Source: Coralliovum pocilloporae (GTDB lineage: Bacteria; Pseudomonadota; Alphaproteobacteria; Rhizobiales; Cohaesibacteraceae). From it: a stretch of DNA of 64,000 nt. The stretch lies in NCBI RefSeq assembly GCF_030845175.1, contig NZ_CP132542.1, positions 3,321,501-3,385,500 of the forward strand, given 5' to 3'. Both the position numbers and the translations under genes were made by a program. Below are positions 45,929-54,308 of the stretch, piece after piece. Position 1 is the stretch's first letter. Each line of letters opens with the position of its first letter. The notes beneath the pieces were generated by a model that did not search any database, was not told where the DNA came from, and was given only the letters and a program-made list of their open reading frames with translations.

Positions 45929-46729
45929 ATGCAGCTTGCCAAAACCGATATGCAGAAAGCCAGCGCGTTTCTCATTCACATCCTCACGGCAACCGGAGCG
46001 CTTTGGGCCCTTCTGGCTATGGTTGCCGCTGCCCGTGGAGAATGGGTGGAAATGTTTGTATGGCTGGGTGTTGCCTTGTTTGTCGACGGGATTGACGGTC
46101 CTCTGGCGCGAAAGTTCGAAATCTCAGAACGCCTGCCGCGCTGGTCCGGTGATGCGCTGGACTATGTGATTGACTATGCGACCTATGTCTTCGTGCCGGG
46201 TTTTGCCCTGTTCTGGTCAGGCCTCCTGCCTGACAATGTGTCTGCAACAGCAGCCGCCGGAATCATTACGGTTTCAAGTGCCATCTACTTTGCTGACACC
46301 GGCATGAAGACTGAAGGCAAGTTCTTCCAGGGTTTCCCTGCTGTCTGGAACGCTGTTGTCTTCCTGTTCTTTGTTTTTGAACCGTCACAGCATGTTGCAC
46401 TTGGTCTGGTGGCATTTTTCGGGCTGCTGCATTTCCTTCCTGTCTGGTTCATTCATCCGGTTCGAGTAAAGCCGTTAAGACCGCTGACGCTTGCAGTCAC
46501 CGTAGCCTGGGCTGTTTTCGCCACACTTGCTCTGTTCAAAGGCATGATTGCGGATTCAGAACTGCTCGCACAAGGCATTGCGCGAGATATCGCTGAGATT
46601 GACGTTACTGCCAGCTTTGTGAAATTCGGTCTTGCGGCAACAAGCATCTATCTCGCATTGATCGGTCCGTTCCTGCAGGGCGTTCAGATCTACAAGCGAC
46701 GCGTCCGCAAAAAGAAACCGGATGCCTGA
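45929..46729 (+). CDS. pcs: Phosphatidylcholine synthase
   Basis: Inner-membrane CDP-alcohol phosphatidyltransferase that joins choline directly to CDP-diacylglycerol to make phosphatidylcholine, a pathway found mainly in alphaproteobacteria and some symbionts and pathogens. The protein has 266 residues with about eight helices and the catalytic motif DGIDGPLARKF followed by GDALDYVIDY (the DG-x2-AR-x8-G-x3-D-x3-D pattern in expanded form). ATG 45929 is used; a TTG at 45920 is in frame. No choline uptake gene is adjacent. Confidence 0.94.
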   Translation: MQLAKTDMQKASAFLIHILTATGALWALLAMVAAARGEWVEMFVWLGVALFVDGIDGPLARKFEISERLPRWSGDALDYVIDYATYVFVPGFALFWSGLLPDNVSATAAAGIITVSSAIYFADTGMKTEGKFFQGFPAVWNAVVFLFFVFEPSQHVALGLVAFFGLLHFLPVWFIHPVRVKPLRPLTLAVTVAWAVFATLALFKGMIADSELLAQGIARDIAEIDVTASFVKFGLAATSIYLALIGPFLQGVQIYKRRVRKKKPDA

Positions 46730-46892
46730 CCGCAGCGCGGCATAACTTCATCATATCCAGTAAGACCCTCCTTCAGCAGGTCACGACATTGTGGAGATGC
46801 CTGGTACGAGCAAGGGTATTCCACCACTTTATCAGACGTGGATAAATAAGGTTGCCTTGCAGACGAAGCCGGGTTAGGAGAAGCGCCCCCTC

Positions 46893-46920
46893 AGGGTTCA
46901 CCTGTCCTGCGCCCTGATTT
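46893..46920 (+). repeat. Short repeat related to the 62-kb inverted-repeat element
   Basis: About 24 of 28 bases match 62272-62299 inside the miniature element in the bestrophin gene; the shared core is CACCTGTCCTGCGC. Further partial similarity (ACAGAATGG, and a terminal ...TCTTGCCCCA against TCTTGGCCCTA) extends to about 47007, so this may be a decayed copy. No left inverted repeat was found. Confidence 0.45.
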
Positions 46921-47007
46921 CCATTCATTCAGTAATGTTCCCATCGATAGAACGGGAACAGAATGGACGGAATGTATGGGACTGAACCCTCAGCAAGGTC
47001 TTGCCCC

Positions 47008-48243
47008 ATGAGCGCACACACTCTCGCCATCGATTTTGGAACATCCAACTCAGCGGTCGCGATTTCCACGCCGGATGGTATCCGCCGAATTAAACTGGAA
47101 GGGATGTCTGACACCCTGCCAACCGCTGTGTTCTTCCCAACAGGTGGCGGCGCATTGAAGATCGGCAATGCAGCCACAGATGCCTTTATCAATGGGGCAG
47201 ATGGTCGTTACATGAGAGCCCTGAAAAGCGTTCTGGGTCAGCCTCTGGCTCACGAAAAACGGCTCATCAGCGGACGCTATCACACCATAAGCGGTATTAT
47301 CACCGACTTCCTGACCACGTTGCGTGAGCGCTCTGAGCAGGAAACGGGGCAGCGCTTCACCAAAGCGCTTTCCGGCAGGCCGGTTCACTTCCATTCCGCC
47401 AATGCTGACAAAGACAAGCAGGCGGAAGATGATCTGCGCGCCTGCTATCTGGCAGCAGGCTTTGATGAAGTCTCCTTTCTGGCAGAACCCGAAGCCGCAG
47501 CAATCGCCAGTCATAATCAGGCCGGTGGCTGCGACCTCGGCCTGATCGTCGATATCGGCGGGGGTACGTCCGATTTTTCGGTCTTTCGCAGCCACAATGA
47601 CAGGCCGGAGATTATCGCCAGTCACGGCATCCGCCTCGGCGGTACAGATTTTGATCAGGCCATCTCAGTCGCTCACGCCATGCCGTTGCTCGGTCTTGGC
47701 GGACAATTGCAAAGACCCATGGGTGCAGGGCTTCTGCCTGTTCCCAAAGCTCCCTATATGGACCTGGCCACATGGTCACAGATCCCGTTTCTCTACACAC
47801 CGGAAATGCGTCGCATGGTGGCCGACATGATCCGGCATGCTGTTGAGCCCCAAAAGATGATGCGCCTTGGCGATGTGATCGAAATGGAACTCGGACATGA
47901 TCTGGCATTCGCCGTCGAGCACGGCAAAATTGACGTCAACAACACCCGAGAAACCTGTCCCATTGCACTGGGTTTTATTGAGGCAAACCTGTCACAGGCT
48001 CTGGCTCCAGAAGGTCTTGATACAGCGCTCGACCAGCACAGCACCCAATTGCGGCAGGCCGCCAGTGATACGCTGACCATGGCAGAGATTGAGCCGGAAC
48101 AGATTCAGCAGGTCATTCTCGTGGGTGGATCAAGTTTGATGAATCTTGTTTCAAGAGAAATGAAATATCTTTGCATCAACGCAGAGATGGCTCGCTCTGA
48201 AGCCTTTACAGCCGTTGTAAACGGTCTCGCACTGGCCGCGTAA
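47008..48243 (+). CDS. Hsp70-family protein, short YegD-like
   Basis: Actin-fold ATPase related to DnaK but with only 411 residues, so it has the nucleotide-binding domain and lacks a full peptide-binding domain. Landmarks are LAIDFGTSNSAVAIS (phosphate 1), AEPEAAAIASHNQ, VDIGGGTSDFSVFR (phosphate 2) and VILVGGSSLMNLV (adenosine). This is the YegD group of putative chaperones. ATG 47008 matches the usual family start; an ATG at 46963 would add 15 residues from what looks like repeat-derived sequence. Confidence 0.9.
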   Translation: MSAHTLAIDFGTSNSAVAISTPDGIRRIKLEGMSDTLPTAVFFPTGGGALKIGNAATDAFINGADGRYMRALKSVLGQPLAHEKRLISGRYHTISGIITDFLTTLRERSEQETGQRFTKALSGRPVHFHSANADKDKQAEDDLRACYLAAGFDEVSFLAEPEAAAIASHNQAGGCDLGLIVDIGGGTSDFSVFRSHNDRPEIIASHGIRLGGTDFDQAISVAHAMPLLGLGGQLQRPMGAGLLPVPKAPYMDLATWSQIPFLYTPEMRRMVADMIRHAVEPQKMMRLGDVIEMELGHDLAFAVEHGKIDVNNTRETCPIALGFIEANLSQALAPEGLDTALDQHSTQLRQAASDTLTMAEIEPEQIQQVILVGGSSLMNLVSREMKYLCINAEMARSEAFTAVVNGLALAA

Positions 48244-48525
48244 AAGCATCCAGAAGTCCGGTTCATTTCATTGATCACACATCACAACCACACCTAACCG
48301 GTGGTTAGCTATTTTCATCTTGGCTTTGGAGCCATTTATAATAGGGTTCTGGTAATAAAGCACCAGACCTTTAGCCTGACTTGGCGGCAGTGCTTTAAGA
48401 GTTTGTTTCTAAGCGAGCTTTTATCTGAAAAATCTATCAACTTTTCAGAAGCACGCTGTAGTGTCAGAACCCTGATTTATTTGGGATAGACTCGAAATAA
48501 CGCTTATCAATGGAAGCCGGTTTTC

Positions 48526-49674
48526 ATGAACAGAACCCTTGAAATCCTTGAGCAACTGATCAGGTTTGACACGGTATCGGCAAACTCCAATCTTAAGCTG
48601 GTCAGCTGGGTCGAAGCCTTTCTGAAGGACTGCGGGTTCAAGGTTCAGCGCATCCCGTCACCCTGCGGAGAGAAGGCGGGGCTATATGCCGAACGGGGAC
48701 CTGCGGGGCCAGGTATCCTGCTGTCAGCTCATACAGATGTGGTTCCGGTCGCCGGACAGGAGTGGACCCGCGATCCCTTCCGTCTGACACAGGAAGACGA
48801 ACGCCTCTATGGTCGCGGCACCACAGATATGAAAGGCTATGTGGCCAGCGTGCTGGCCGTTGCGGAACGGGCATCACAGGCCCAACTGTCTGAGCCGCTG
48901 AAGATCGCTCTATCGTATGATGAAGAAGTCGGTTGCGTTGGCATTCGTGAGATGCTCGACAGACTTGCTCCGATGCTGGGCAAACCCCGCGCCTGTTTTG
49001 TCGGGGAACCGACGGAGATGCAGGTCGCTGTCGGCCACAAAGGCAAGGCCGCCCTGCGAGCCACATGCCACGGTCAGAATGGTCATTCAGCGCTGGCCCC
49101 TGAGTTTGTCAATGCGCTTCATCTGGCAACGGACTTCATAACAGAACTCAGAGCTCTTCAGGACGACCTGGCTAGAACCGGCGCACATGACGCGGCCTAT
49201 AGTGTGCCCTACACGACAGTGCATGTTGGAAAACTCACCGGCGGTCTGGCGCTTAATATCGTCCCAGATCAGGCCGAATTGCTCTTCGAATACCGCCATC
49301 TCGCTGCTGACGATCCTGATGATATTCTAAATCGGATCAGATCCGCTGCAGAACGTGTCAGTCAGCAGTATCGCACACGCTGGTCAGAAGCGCGTATAGA
49401 GGTGGATCAATATAATGCTTATCCAGGCCTCGATACTGAGGTAGCAAGCCCGGTGATCTGTCACGCCCAGAAACTGGCCCGGCGGAATGACACGACCAAG
49501 GTCGCTTTTGGCACTGAAGCCGGATTCTTTGACCGGCTGGGCATTCCCACGATTGTCTGCGGTCCCGGATCGATGGAGGGGCAGGGACATAAGCCAGACG
49601 AATATCTCTCGCTCAGTCAGCTTAATGCCTGTGATGCCATGATGGACCGAATCCTTGAGGATCTGCGTCAATAA
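48526..49674 (+). CDS. Acetylornithine deacetylase-like M20 metallopeptidase
   Basis: Zinc-dependent amidohydrolase of 382 residues, ArgE type, which removes N-acyl groups from amino acids such as N-acetylornithine. Metal and catalytic landmarks are SAHTDVVPV, GRGTTDMKGYV, SYDEEVGCVG, VGEPTEM, and the C-terminal GTEAGFF with GPGSMEGQGHKPDEY. All are intact. Neighbours are a flavin monooxygenase, a Rid-family protein and a DUF1028 protein in the same direction, so a catabolic rather than arginine-biosynthetic role is plausible. The 282-bp upstream region holds the inverted repeat CTAACC/GGTTAG at 48294-48308. Confidence 0.9.
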   Translation: MNRTLEILEQLIRFDTVSANSNLKLVSWVEAFLKDCGFKVQRIPSPCGEKAGLYAERGPAGPGILLSAHTDVVPVAGQEWTRDPFRLTQEDERLYGRGTTDMKGYVASVLAVAERASQAQLSEPLKIALSYDEEVGCVGIREMLDRLAPMLGKPRACFVGEPTEMQVAVGHKGKAALRATCHGQNGHSALAPEFVNALHLATDFITELRALQDDLARTGAHDAAYSVPYTTVHVGKLTGGLALNIVPDQAELLFEYRHLAADDPDDILNRIRSAAERVSQQYRTRWSEARIEVDQYNAYPGLDTEVASPVICHAQKLARRNDTTKVAFGTEAGFFDRLGIPTIVCGPGSMEGQGHKPDEYLSLSQLNACDAMMDRILEDLRQ

Positions 49675-49814
49675 CAGCAGGCCCCATTCCATGTTAGCCG
49701 CACCCCAAGCAAGGCTTTAGAAAATGATATTTATCGCCCGTCAAGAACGCCTCTAGACTGCAATCCATGTTGATACTGCGATCCATCGGTCGGAGTGTGC
49801 TAAGGGGATGAAAC

Positions 49815-51092
49815 ATGCCGATTGAGAAAATTGACACGCTGGTTGTTGGTGCTGGTCAGGCGGGTATCGCCGTAAGCGAACACCTGAGCAATAACAATGT
49901 CCCCCATCTTATTCTCGAGAAAAACAGGGTCGCCGAAGCATGGCGCTCCGGTCGCTGGGACGGGTTGGTTGCCAATGGCCCGGCATGGCATGATCGTTTT
50001 CCAAATCTCCAGTTTGAAGACTGCGACCCGGACAGCTTCCCCTCAAAAGAACGGGTTGCAGATTACCTCAACGACTATGCGAAGATGATTAAAGCGCCCA
50101 TCAGGACCGGTATTGAAGTGACCAGCGCCAAACGTCTGCCGGGTCAGGGCGGTTTTCTTGTCGAGACCTCTGATGGCTCCATTGAAGCAAACCGGATTGT
50201 CGCTGCAACGGGCGCTTTTCAACATCCGGTCATCCCGCCTGTCGTTCCTTCAGAAACTGCAGTCGAGCAGCTCCATTCATTCTATTACCGGAATCCCCGG
50301 CAATTGCCGGACGGTGCGGTTATGGTCGTCGGGGCCGGATCATCCGGCGCACAGATCGCTGATGAGCTCAACCGTGCGGGTCGCAAAGTCTTCCTGTCTA
50401 TTGGCCCGCATGATCGTCCACCACGCAGCTATCGCGGGCGCGACTTTGTCTGGTGGCTGGGCGTTCTCGGGCTTTGGGATCTCGCGGCAATGGAGCCAGG
50501 CAAAGAGCATGTCACCATATCGGTGAGTGGTGCTTATGGCGGCAGAACCATGGATTTCCGACGCCTGGCAGGTGAGGGAGTCACACTGCTTGGCATGACA
50601 CAGTCATTTGCTAATGGCACATTGAGCTTTGCTGAGGACCTGAAGGACAATATCGCGAACGGCGATGCTGACTACACAAAGATGCTGGATGCAGCAGACG
50701 CTTATGTGGCCCGGACGGGAATAGACCTGCCGGAAGAGCCGGAAGCCCGGAAAACGTGGCCGGATCCGGATTGCCTGACCAACCCGATCAAAGAACTGAA
50801 CCTGGCCGAAGAAGGCATTACGTCCATCATCTGGGCAACAGGGTTCCGCCAGGACTTCAGCTGGATGCATGTGGATGCCTTCGACGATCGCGGGGCGCCG
50901 GTGCACCAGCGCGGTGTTTCTTCAGAACCGGGGATCTATTTCCTCGGGCTCCCCTGGCAATCCCGGCGTGGCTCAACCTTTATCTGGGGCGTCTGGCACG
51001 ACGCCAAGCACATCGCTGATCAAATCGCGATCCAGCGCATGTATCAGGATTACCGTGCGCCTTCCGAGCGCAACAGCGAAGCAGCAGAATAA
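49815..51092 (+). CDS. FAD/NAD(P)-dependent flavoprotein monooxygenase (CzcO-like)
   Basis: Two-dinucleotide-binding-domain flavoprotein of 425 residues, related to Baeyer-Villiger and N-hydroxylating monooxygenases. Landmarks are the FAD fold TLVVGAGQAGIAVSEHL, LEKNRVAEAWRSGRWDGL, the NAD(P) fold VMVVGAGSSGAQIADEL, and IWATGFRQDFSW. A GGGGATG-type site precedes the ATG. The substrate is unknown; its cluster of ArgE-like, Rid and DUF1028 genes points to an amino-acid-derived or nitrogen compound. It is separated from the ArgE-like gene by 140 bp and from the Rid gene by 25 bp. Confidence 0.9.
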   Translation: MPIEKIDTLVVGAGQAGIAVSEHLSNNNVPHLILEKNRVAEAWRSGRWDGLVANGPAWHDRFPNLQFEDCDPDSFPSKERVADYLNDYAKMIKAPIRTGIEVTSAKRLPGQGGFLVETSDGSIEANRIVAATGAFQHPVIPPVVPSETAVEQLHSFYYRNPRQLPDGAVMVVGAGSSGAQIADELNRAGRKVFLSIGPHDRPPRSYRGRDFVWWLGVLGLWDLAAMEPGKEHVTISVSGAYGGRTMDFRRLAGEGVTLLGMTQSFANGTLSFAEDLKDNIANGDADYTKMLDAADAYVARTGIDLPEEPEARKTWPDPDCLTNPIKELNLAEEGITSIIWATGFRQDFSWMHVDAFDDRGAPVHQRGVSSEPGIYFLGLPWQSRRGSTFIWGVWHDAKHIADQIAIQRMYQDYRAPSERNSEAAE

Positions 51093-51117
51093 CCTTACCG
51101 TCGAACAGGACATGGAC

Positions 51118-51534
51118 ATGGCGCATACCAGAATTCGCAAATTCAACACCAAGGATACCTATCCAGAGCAGAACCTGGACAATGACCTGTGTCAGGCGGT
51201 TGTCACCCATGGCGGCAAGACTGTTTATCTCCGCGGCCAGTGCCCACAGAACCTGGATGACGCGGTGAATATCGACAGCCATGATCCGGTCGAGCAAACC
51301 CATAAGGTGATGCAGAACATCAAACAGCTGATTGAAGAAGCCGGTGGCAGTATGGAGCACCTGGTCAAGGTGGTGGTTTATATTACCGATGTACGTCACC
51401 GGGAAGCCGTATACCGGACCATGGGTGAATATATCAAAGGCGTTTATCCCTGTTCCACCGGTCTTGTGGTTCAGGCTCTAGCCCGACCCGAATGGCTGGT
51501 AGAAATCGACGGAACGGCCGTCATTCCAGACTGA
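51118..51534 (+). CDS. Rid-family protein (YjgF/YER057c/UK114), non-canonical
   Basis: Trimeric-fold protein of 138 residues. Landmarks are TVYLRGQCPQ, EQTHKVMQNIKQLIEEAGGSMEHLVKVVVYITD and the C-terminal LVEIDGTAV. Canonical RidA has an essential arginine in the P-x-R-[ST] stretch for imine hydrolysis; here the corresponding stretch is PCSTGLVV, with no arginine. It therefore looks like one of the Rid subfamilies that act on other substrates. ATG 51118 follows AGGA by seven bases; ATG 51112 is an alternative. The DUF1028 gene follows after 26 bases. Confidence 0.88.
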   Translation: MAHTRIRKFNTKDTYPEQNLDNDLCQAVVTHGGKTVYLRGQCPQNLDDAVNIDSHDPVEQTHKVMQNIKQLIEEAGGSMEHLVKVVVYITDVRHREAVYRTMGEYIKGVYPCSTGLVVQALARPEWLVEIDGTAVIPD

Positions 51535-51560
51535 ACGCAAACTGAAACCGGATCTGATTG

Positions 51561-52235
51561 ATGACCTTTTCTCTCGTCGCACGATGTGCTGAAACCGGCA
51601 TGTTCGGCCTTGCCATCTCATCCTCATCACCGGCCGTGGCTGCCCGTTGTTCGTTTGCCCGGGCCGGGGTAGGGGCCGTTGCTTCCCAGAATGTCACAGA
51701 TCCGAGCCTCGGTCCGCTGGCACTTGATCTGATGGAACAGGGCCTTTCGGCCCCGGAGGCCGTGGAGCAGGTTCGCCAGCAGGGCAGGTTCATTGAGTAT
51801 CGTCAGGTTCTCGCCGTGGACAGCCAGGGCAGAACCGCAATCCATTCCGGACCGAATTCGCTGGGAATCTGGACACAGGCACAGGCCGAGAACGTCGCTT
51901 CAGGCGGCAACCTTCTGGCAAATGACGGCATCCCTCAGGCGATCGTCGACGGGTTCCTGTCCTCAGACGGCCATATCGGAGACCGGCTGATTGCCGCAAT
52001 GCATGCCGGGCTTGCTGCCGGGGGTGAGGCCGGACCGGTTCACTCCGCCGGTATGAAAATCGTCGACAAAGTAAGCTGGCCCGTTGCAGACCTGCGCTGT
52101 GACTGGACGGAAGACTGCCCGATTGAAGCCATCGCCACGGCCTGGGACGTCTACAAGCCGCAGCTTGACGCCTACATCCAGCGCGCCCTGGACCCGCGCG
52201 AGGCACCATCCTATGGCGTTCCGGGGGATGAATGA
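51561..52235 (+). CDS. DUF1028 family protein
   Basis: The protein has 224 residues of the DUF1028 family, which is related in fold to Ntn hydrolases. Landmarks are the N-terminal TFSLVARCAETGMFGLAISS, SPAVAARC, VGAVASQNVTDP and GNLLANDG. The family's function is not established; members are often found beside Rid and peptidase genes, as here. ATG 51561 is used; TTG 51558 precedes it in frame. It is the last gene of the four-gene group; an imperfect stem near 52330-52352 follows before tRNA-Ser. Confidence 0.88.
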   Translation: MTFSLVARCAETGMFGLAISSSSPAVAARCSFARAGVGAVASQNVTDPSLGPLALDLMEQGLSAPEAVEQVRQQGRFIEYRQVLAVDSQGRTAIHSGPNSLGIWTQAQAENVASGGNLLANDGIPQAIVDGFLSSDGHIGDRLIAAMHAGLAAGGEAGPVHSAGMKIVDKVSWPVADLRCDWTEDCPIEAIATAWDVYKPQLDAYIQRALDPREAPSYGVPGDE

Positions 52236-52357
52236 GGATAGTAGCAAGACCGATAAAACAGGTTTGAAACAGACAAACACGCTGATCATGATATTTTTCC
52301 CCAGATCGAAAATCAGGGCTTGAAAAAAAGAGCCTTAGATCGCATAAGGGCTTTGCT

Positions 52358-52447
52358 GGAGGGGTGGCCGAGTGGTTTAAGGCACCGGTCTTGAAAACCG
52401 GCGTGCGTGAGAGCGTACCGTGGGTTCGAATCCCACCCCCTCCGCCA
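52358..52447 (+). tRNA. tRNA-Ser (anticodon UGA)
   Basis: A 90-base class II tRNA. The acceptor GGAGGGG (52358-52364) pairs with CCCCTCC (52437-52443). The anticodon stem CCGGT/ACCGG holds the loop CTTGAAA, giving anticodon TGA. A long variable arm is present (GCGTGCGTGAGAGCGTACC region). The T-arm is GTGGG-TTCGAAT-CCCAC. The discriminator G and an encoded CCA follow. Confidence 0.97.
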
Positions 52448-52450
52448 CTA

Positions 52451-52487
52451 TTTCACTCACGGCAGTTTCGCTTTGCTCAACGCCTCC
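52451..52487 (+). repeat. Imperfect direct repeat, copy 1
   Basis: Starts TTTCACTCACGGCAGT and ends GCTCAACGCCTCC; the second copy is at 52570-52606 with TTTCACTCACAGCAGT and GCTCAACATCTCC. The two are 119 bases apart, start to start. Confidence 0.6.
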
Positions 52488-52569
52488 GCGGGGGCGACCT
52501 GACCGGTCGGCGGCCAGTCCGCCTTACGAACCTTCTGGGTTTGGAATGTTCCCGTGATGCTCCGTCTTT

Positions 52570-52606
52570 TTTCACTCACAGCAGTCAGACCTCGCTCAAC
52601 ATCTCC
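52570..52606 (+). repeat. Imperfect direct repeat, copy 2
   Basis: Second copy of the repeat at 52451-52487, with conserved ends and a variable middle. Confidence 0.6.
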
Positions 52607-52658
52607 TTGGATCTGCCTTTCCTAGAGCTTGCTCATTCAGAGCTCCTGAAACTGTTTG

Positions 52659-52675
52659 TGTTTGGTCACCAAACA
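52659..52675. promoter_or_regulatory. Perfect 17-base palindrome
   Basis: TGTTTGGT-C-ACCAAACA is a perfect dyad around one base, in the non-coding segment between tRNA-Ser and the DUF1624 gene. It resembles a repressor operator, but no regulator gene is adjacent. Confidence 0.45.
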
Positions 52676-52769
52676 GTCTTACAGAGCACAATCCCTAAGG
52701 AAACCACACCTCAGCTCAATACTGAAAGGAACAGGATTTACAGCAGCTTCACGCTCTTCCATTCGCAAA

Positions 52770-53483
52770 TTACAACATGCTTAGTGGAATTATTATTGCC
52801 AACAATACAGGTTGATGAATCAAATAAATCAGTAAACTTCGTTTTCCAAGCCATACAATTGATTGAACGCATGCGTTGTTCTTCGGAAGGATGCACCATT
52901 GACTGATATTTTCTTGTACCAAGCAAAATTTAGTAATTGCCATTCCAATTAATGTTAGACCTAACCAGGGAAATACCGGAAAAAAGTCGTTACTAGCAGG
53001 AGGCGATTCAGAGAAGCCAATCCATGCAAACCAGCGTGAATCAAACGCAGATGTTGAGTAGTAAAAAGGCAGCAAAAATACAATTACTCCAGCGATCAGC
53101 GTGATATGCATCGACAAACGCAAGAAGGCCAACCCAACCAGACTAGAAACCGTAATTGAGTGTAATATTCCGAAGTATATAAAGCTGGTTGGAAAAGTGA
53201 TTAATGTCAGTAGCGAAATTGCGAATGCGGCGATCAGTAAGATTGATATCCGCTTTATGTATGCAATCAAATTCAAATGATTGGGGTGTGCCAGGACCAG
53301 ATTTATGCCAACAACCAACATAAAGGTCCCTGCCAATATCCGTCCAAAACCTAGCCAAATTGGATGAAAAGCTAATCCTGCAACAAAACCAACAAACTCC
53401 AAATCCCAAACCAAGTGAAATAACACCACACCAAGTATCGCCATACCCTTTAGTGCATCAATTTCATCTATTCTATAATTCAT
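52770..53483 (-). CDS. DUF1624 / heparan-alpha-glucosaminide N-acetyltransferase-like membrane protein
   Basis: Integral membrane protein of 237 residues with about seven hydrophobic helices. The N-terminus RIDEIDALKGMAILGVVLFHLVWDLEF is the typical start of DUF1624 acyltransferase-3-like proteins, and the end LLIYLIHQPVL is the usual last helix. These proteins are thought to transfer acyl groups across the membrane to sugars. Its base composition is clearly more AT-rich than the flanking genes, pointing to horizontal acquisition. It lies in a gene-poor island next to tRNA-Ser. Confidence 0.82.
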   Translation of the reverse strand: MNYRIDEIDALKGMAILGVVLFHLVWDLEFVGFVAGLAFHPIWLGFGRILAGTFMLVVGINLVLAHPNHLNLIAYIKRISILLIAAFAISLLTLITFPTSFIYFGILHSITVSSLVGLAFLRLSMHITLIAGVIVFLLPFYYSTSAFDSRWFAWIGFSESPPASNDFFPVFPWLGLTLIGMAITKFCLVQENISQWCILPKNNACVQSIVWLGKRSLLIYLIHQPVLLAIIIPLSML

Positions 53484-53557
53484 AAAAATAATCCATTATA
53501 AAATAATAATATATTTAATTAATTATGCGATCTTTAAATATAAAATATTAAATTAAT

Positions 53558-53764
53558 TTAGTCACAATTTAGACACAAATTATCATGTAGAGCAAAATCA
53601 CTATTATTTAGGTAGTAACGATAATCAATATAATAGAAATTATAACACTGACTTCTTTTTAAATCAAAAAAGGAAAAAATAGCCTCAGCATCCGCTTTAG
53701 ACGTTAGTTCATTATATGCCTTTGCTATATGGGGATAATATCCTCTGGCGACGGAGGACAGCAT
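53558..53764 (-). CDS. Possible small orphan protein or gene fragment
   Basis: An ATG-initiated frame of 68 codons in very AT-rich DNA, rich in Tyr, Asn and Cys (C near residue 40, CLNCD at the end). No family recognised. The composition resembles the neighbouring DUF1624 gene rather than the core genome, so it may be a remnant of a larger imported gene or chance. The evidence is weak. Confidence 0.25.
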   Translation of the reverse strand: MLSSVARGYYPHIAKAYNELTSKADAEAIFSFFDLKRSQCYNFYYIDYRYYLNNSDFALHDNLCLNCD

Positions 53765-53980
53765 CTCAACGCACTACGTGGTGTCGTGTTTCCTCCATCG
53801 AGCAATCCACCCCGCAAACTGCATTGAAGCTTTCGCAGCATTCACTCTCTCATGGCAGCCCTGGCGCAATATAGGCTGTCTTTGCACCAATAGCCCTGAC
53901 CCAGTCACGAACGCTTTGCGCAATGGACTCTGGACCAATCAAAAGGGGGAAGTGCAGTTATTCGTCACTTCCCAAATGTA

Positions 53981-54043
53981 GAAGCCGTTCCTGTGCGCTA
54001 TAACCAAAGGGGAGGAGATCGATACAGACACAGAAACGGCTTC
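53981..54043 (+). other. Long inverted repeat / stem-loop
   Basis: GAAGCCGTTCCTGTG (53981-53995) pairs with CACAGAAACGGCTTC (54029-54043), with one mismatch in 15 and a 33-base loop. No T-run follows. It is in a non-coding island and could be part of a small RNA, a recombination site or a decayed mobile element. Confidence 0.5.
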
Positions 54044-54280
54044 ACATTTTTGCGCCCCGAAAGACGCAGGCTTGGGAGGCTTCAGAGAAGCCGACCTTAT
54101 AAAAGCATGAACCATGCCAGCTTTGGGAAGCGGGATATCCCATTGTTTTACAACAATTATACTATTTTACCGCATCACCTCACGGCTTCCTGACCGCCTG
54201 CAAAATGCACAATTGCTCAAGATTTGTGCGTTGCACACAAACACTCCCTGACGGACAGAGTGCCGGTCAATCGAAACTGC

Positions 54281-54308
54281 TTGCACCGTGTTTTTTCAGG
54301 CGTATGAT
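54281..54308 (+). promoter_or_regulatory. Candidate promoter upstream of rlpA
   Basis: TTGCAC (54281-54286) and TATGAT (54303-54308) are spaced by 16 bases, a fair sigma-70-like match. A 14-base palindrome lies about 45 bases further on. Confidence 0.35.

Larger units (their letters stand above)
52448..52769. other. Gene-poor segment downstream of tRNA-Ser
   Basis: About 320 bases with no supported gene. They contain a pair of imperfect direct repeats (52451-52487 and 52570-52606) and a perfect 17-base palindrome (52659-52675). This is the left part of an AT-rich island that begins at the 3' end of the tRNA, a common integration point; no duplicated tRNA end was found downstream. Confidence 0.5.

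Noticed and set aside
50869-51117. An N-terminal extension of the Rid protein
   Set aside because: It would overlap the end of the flavoprotein gene in another frame; the Rid domain starts right after ATG 51118.
52364-52906. A 180-codon frame starting inside tRNA-Ser
   Set aside because: It begins within the tRNA and runs over the 3' end of the DUF1624 gene in the other strand; no domain is visible.
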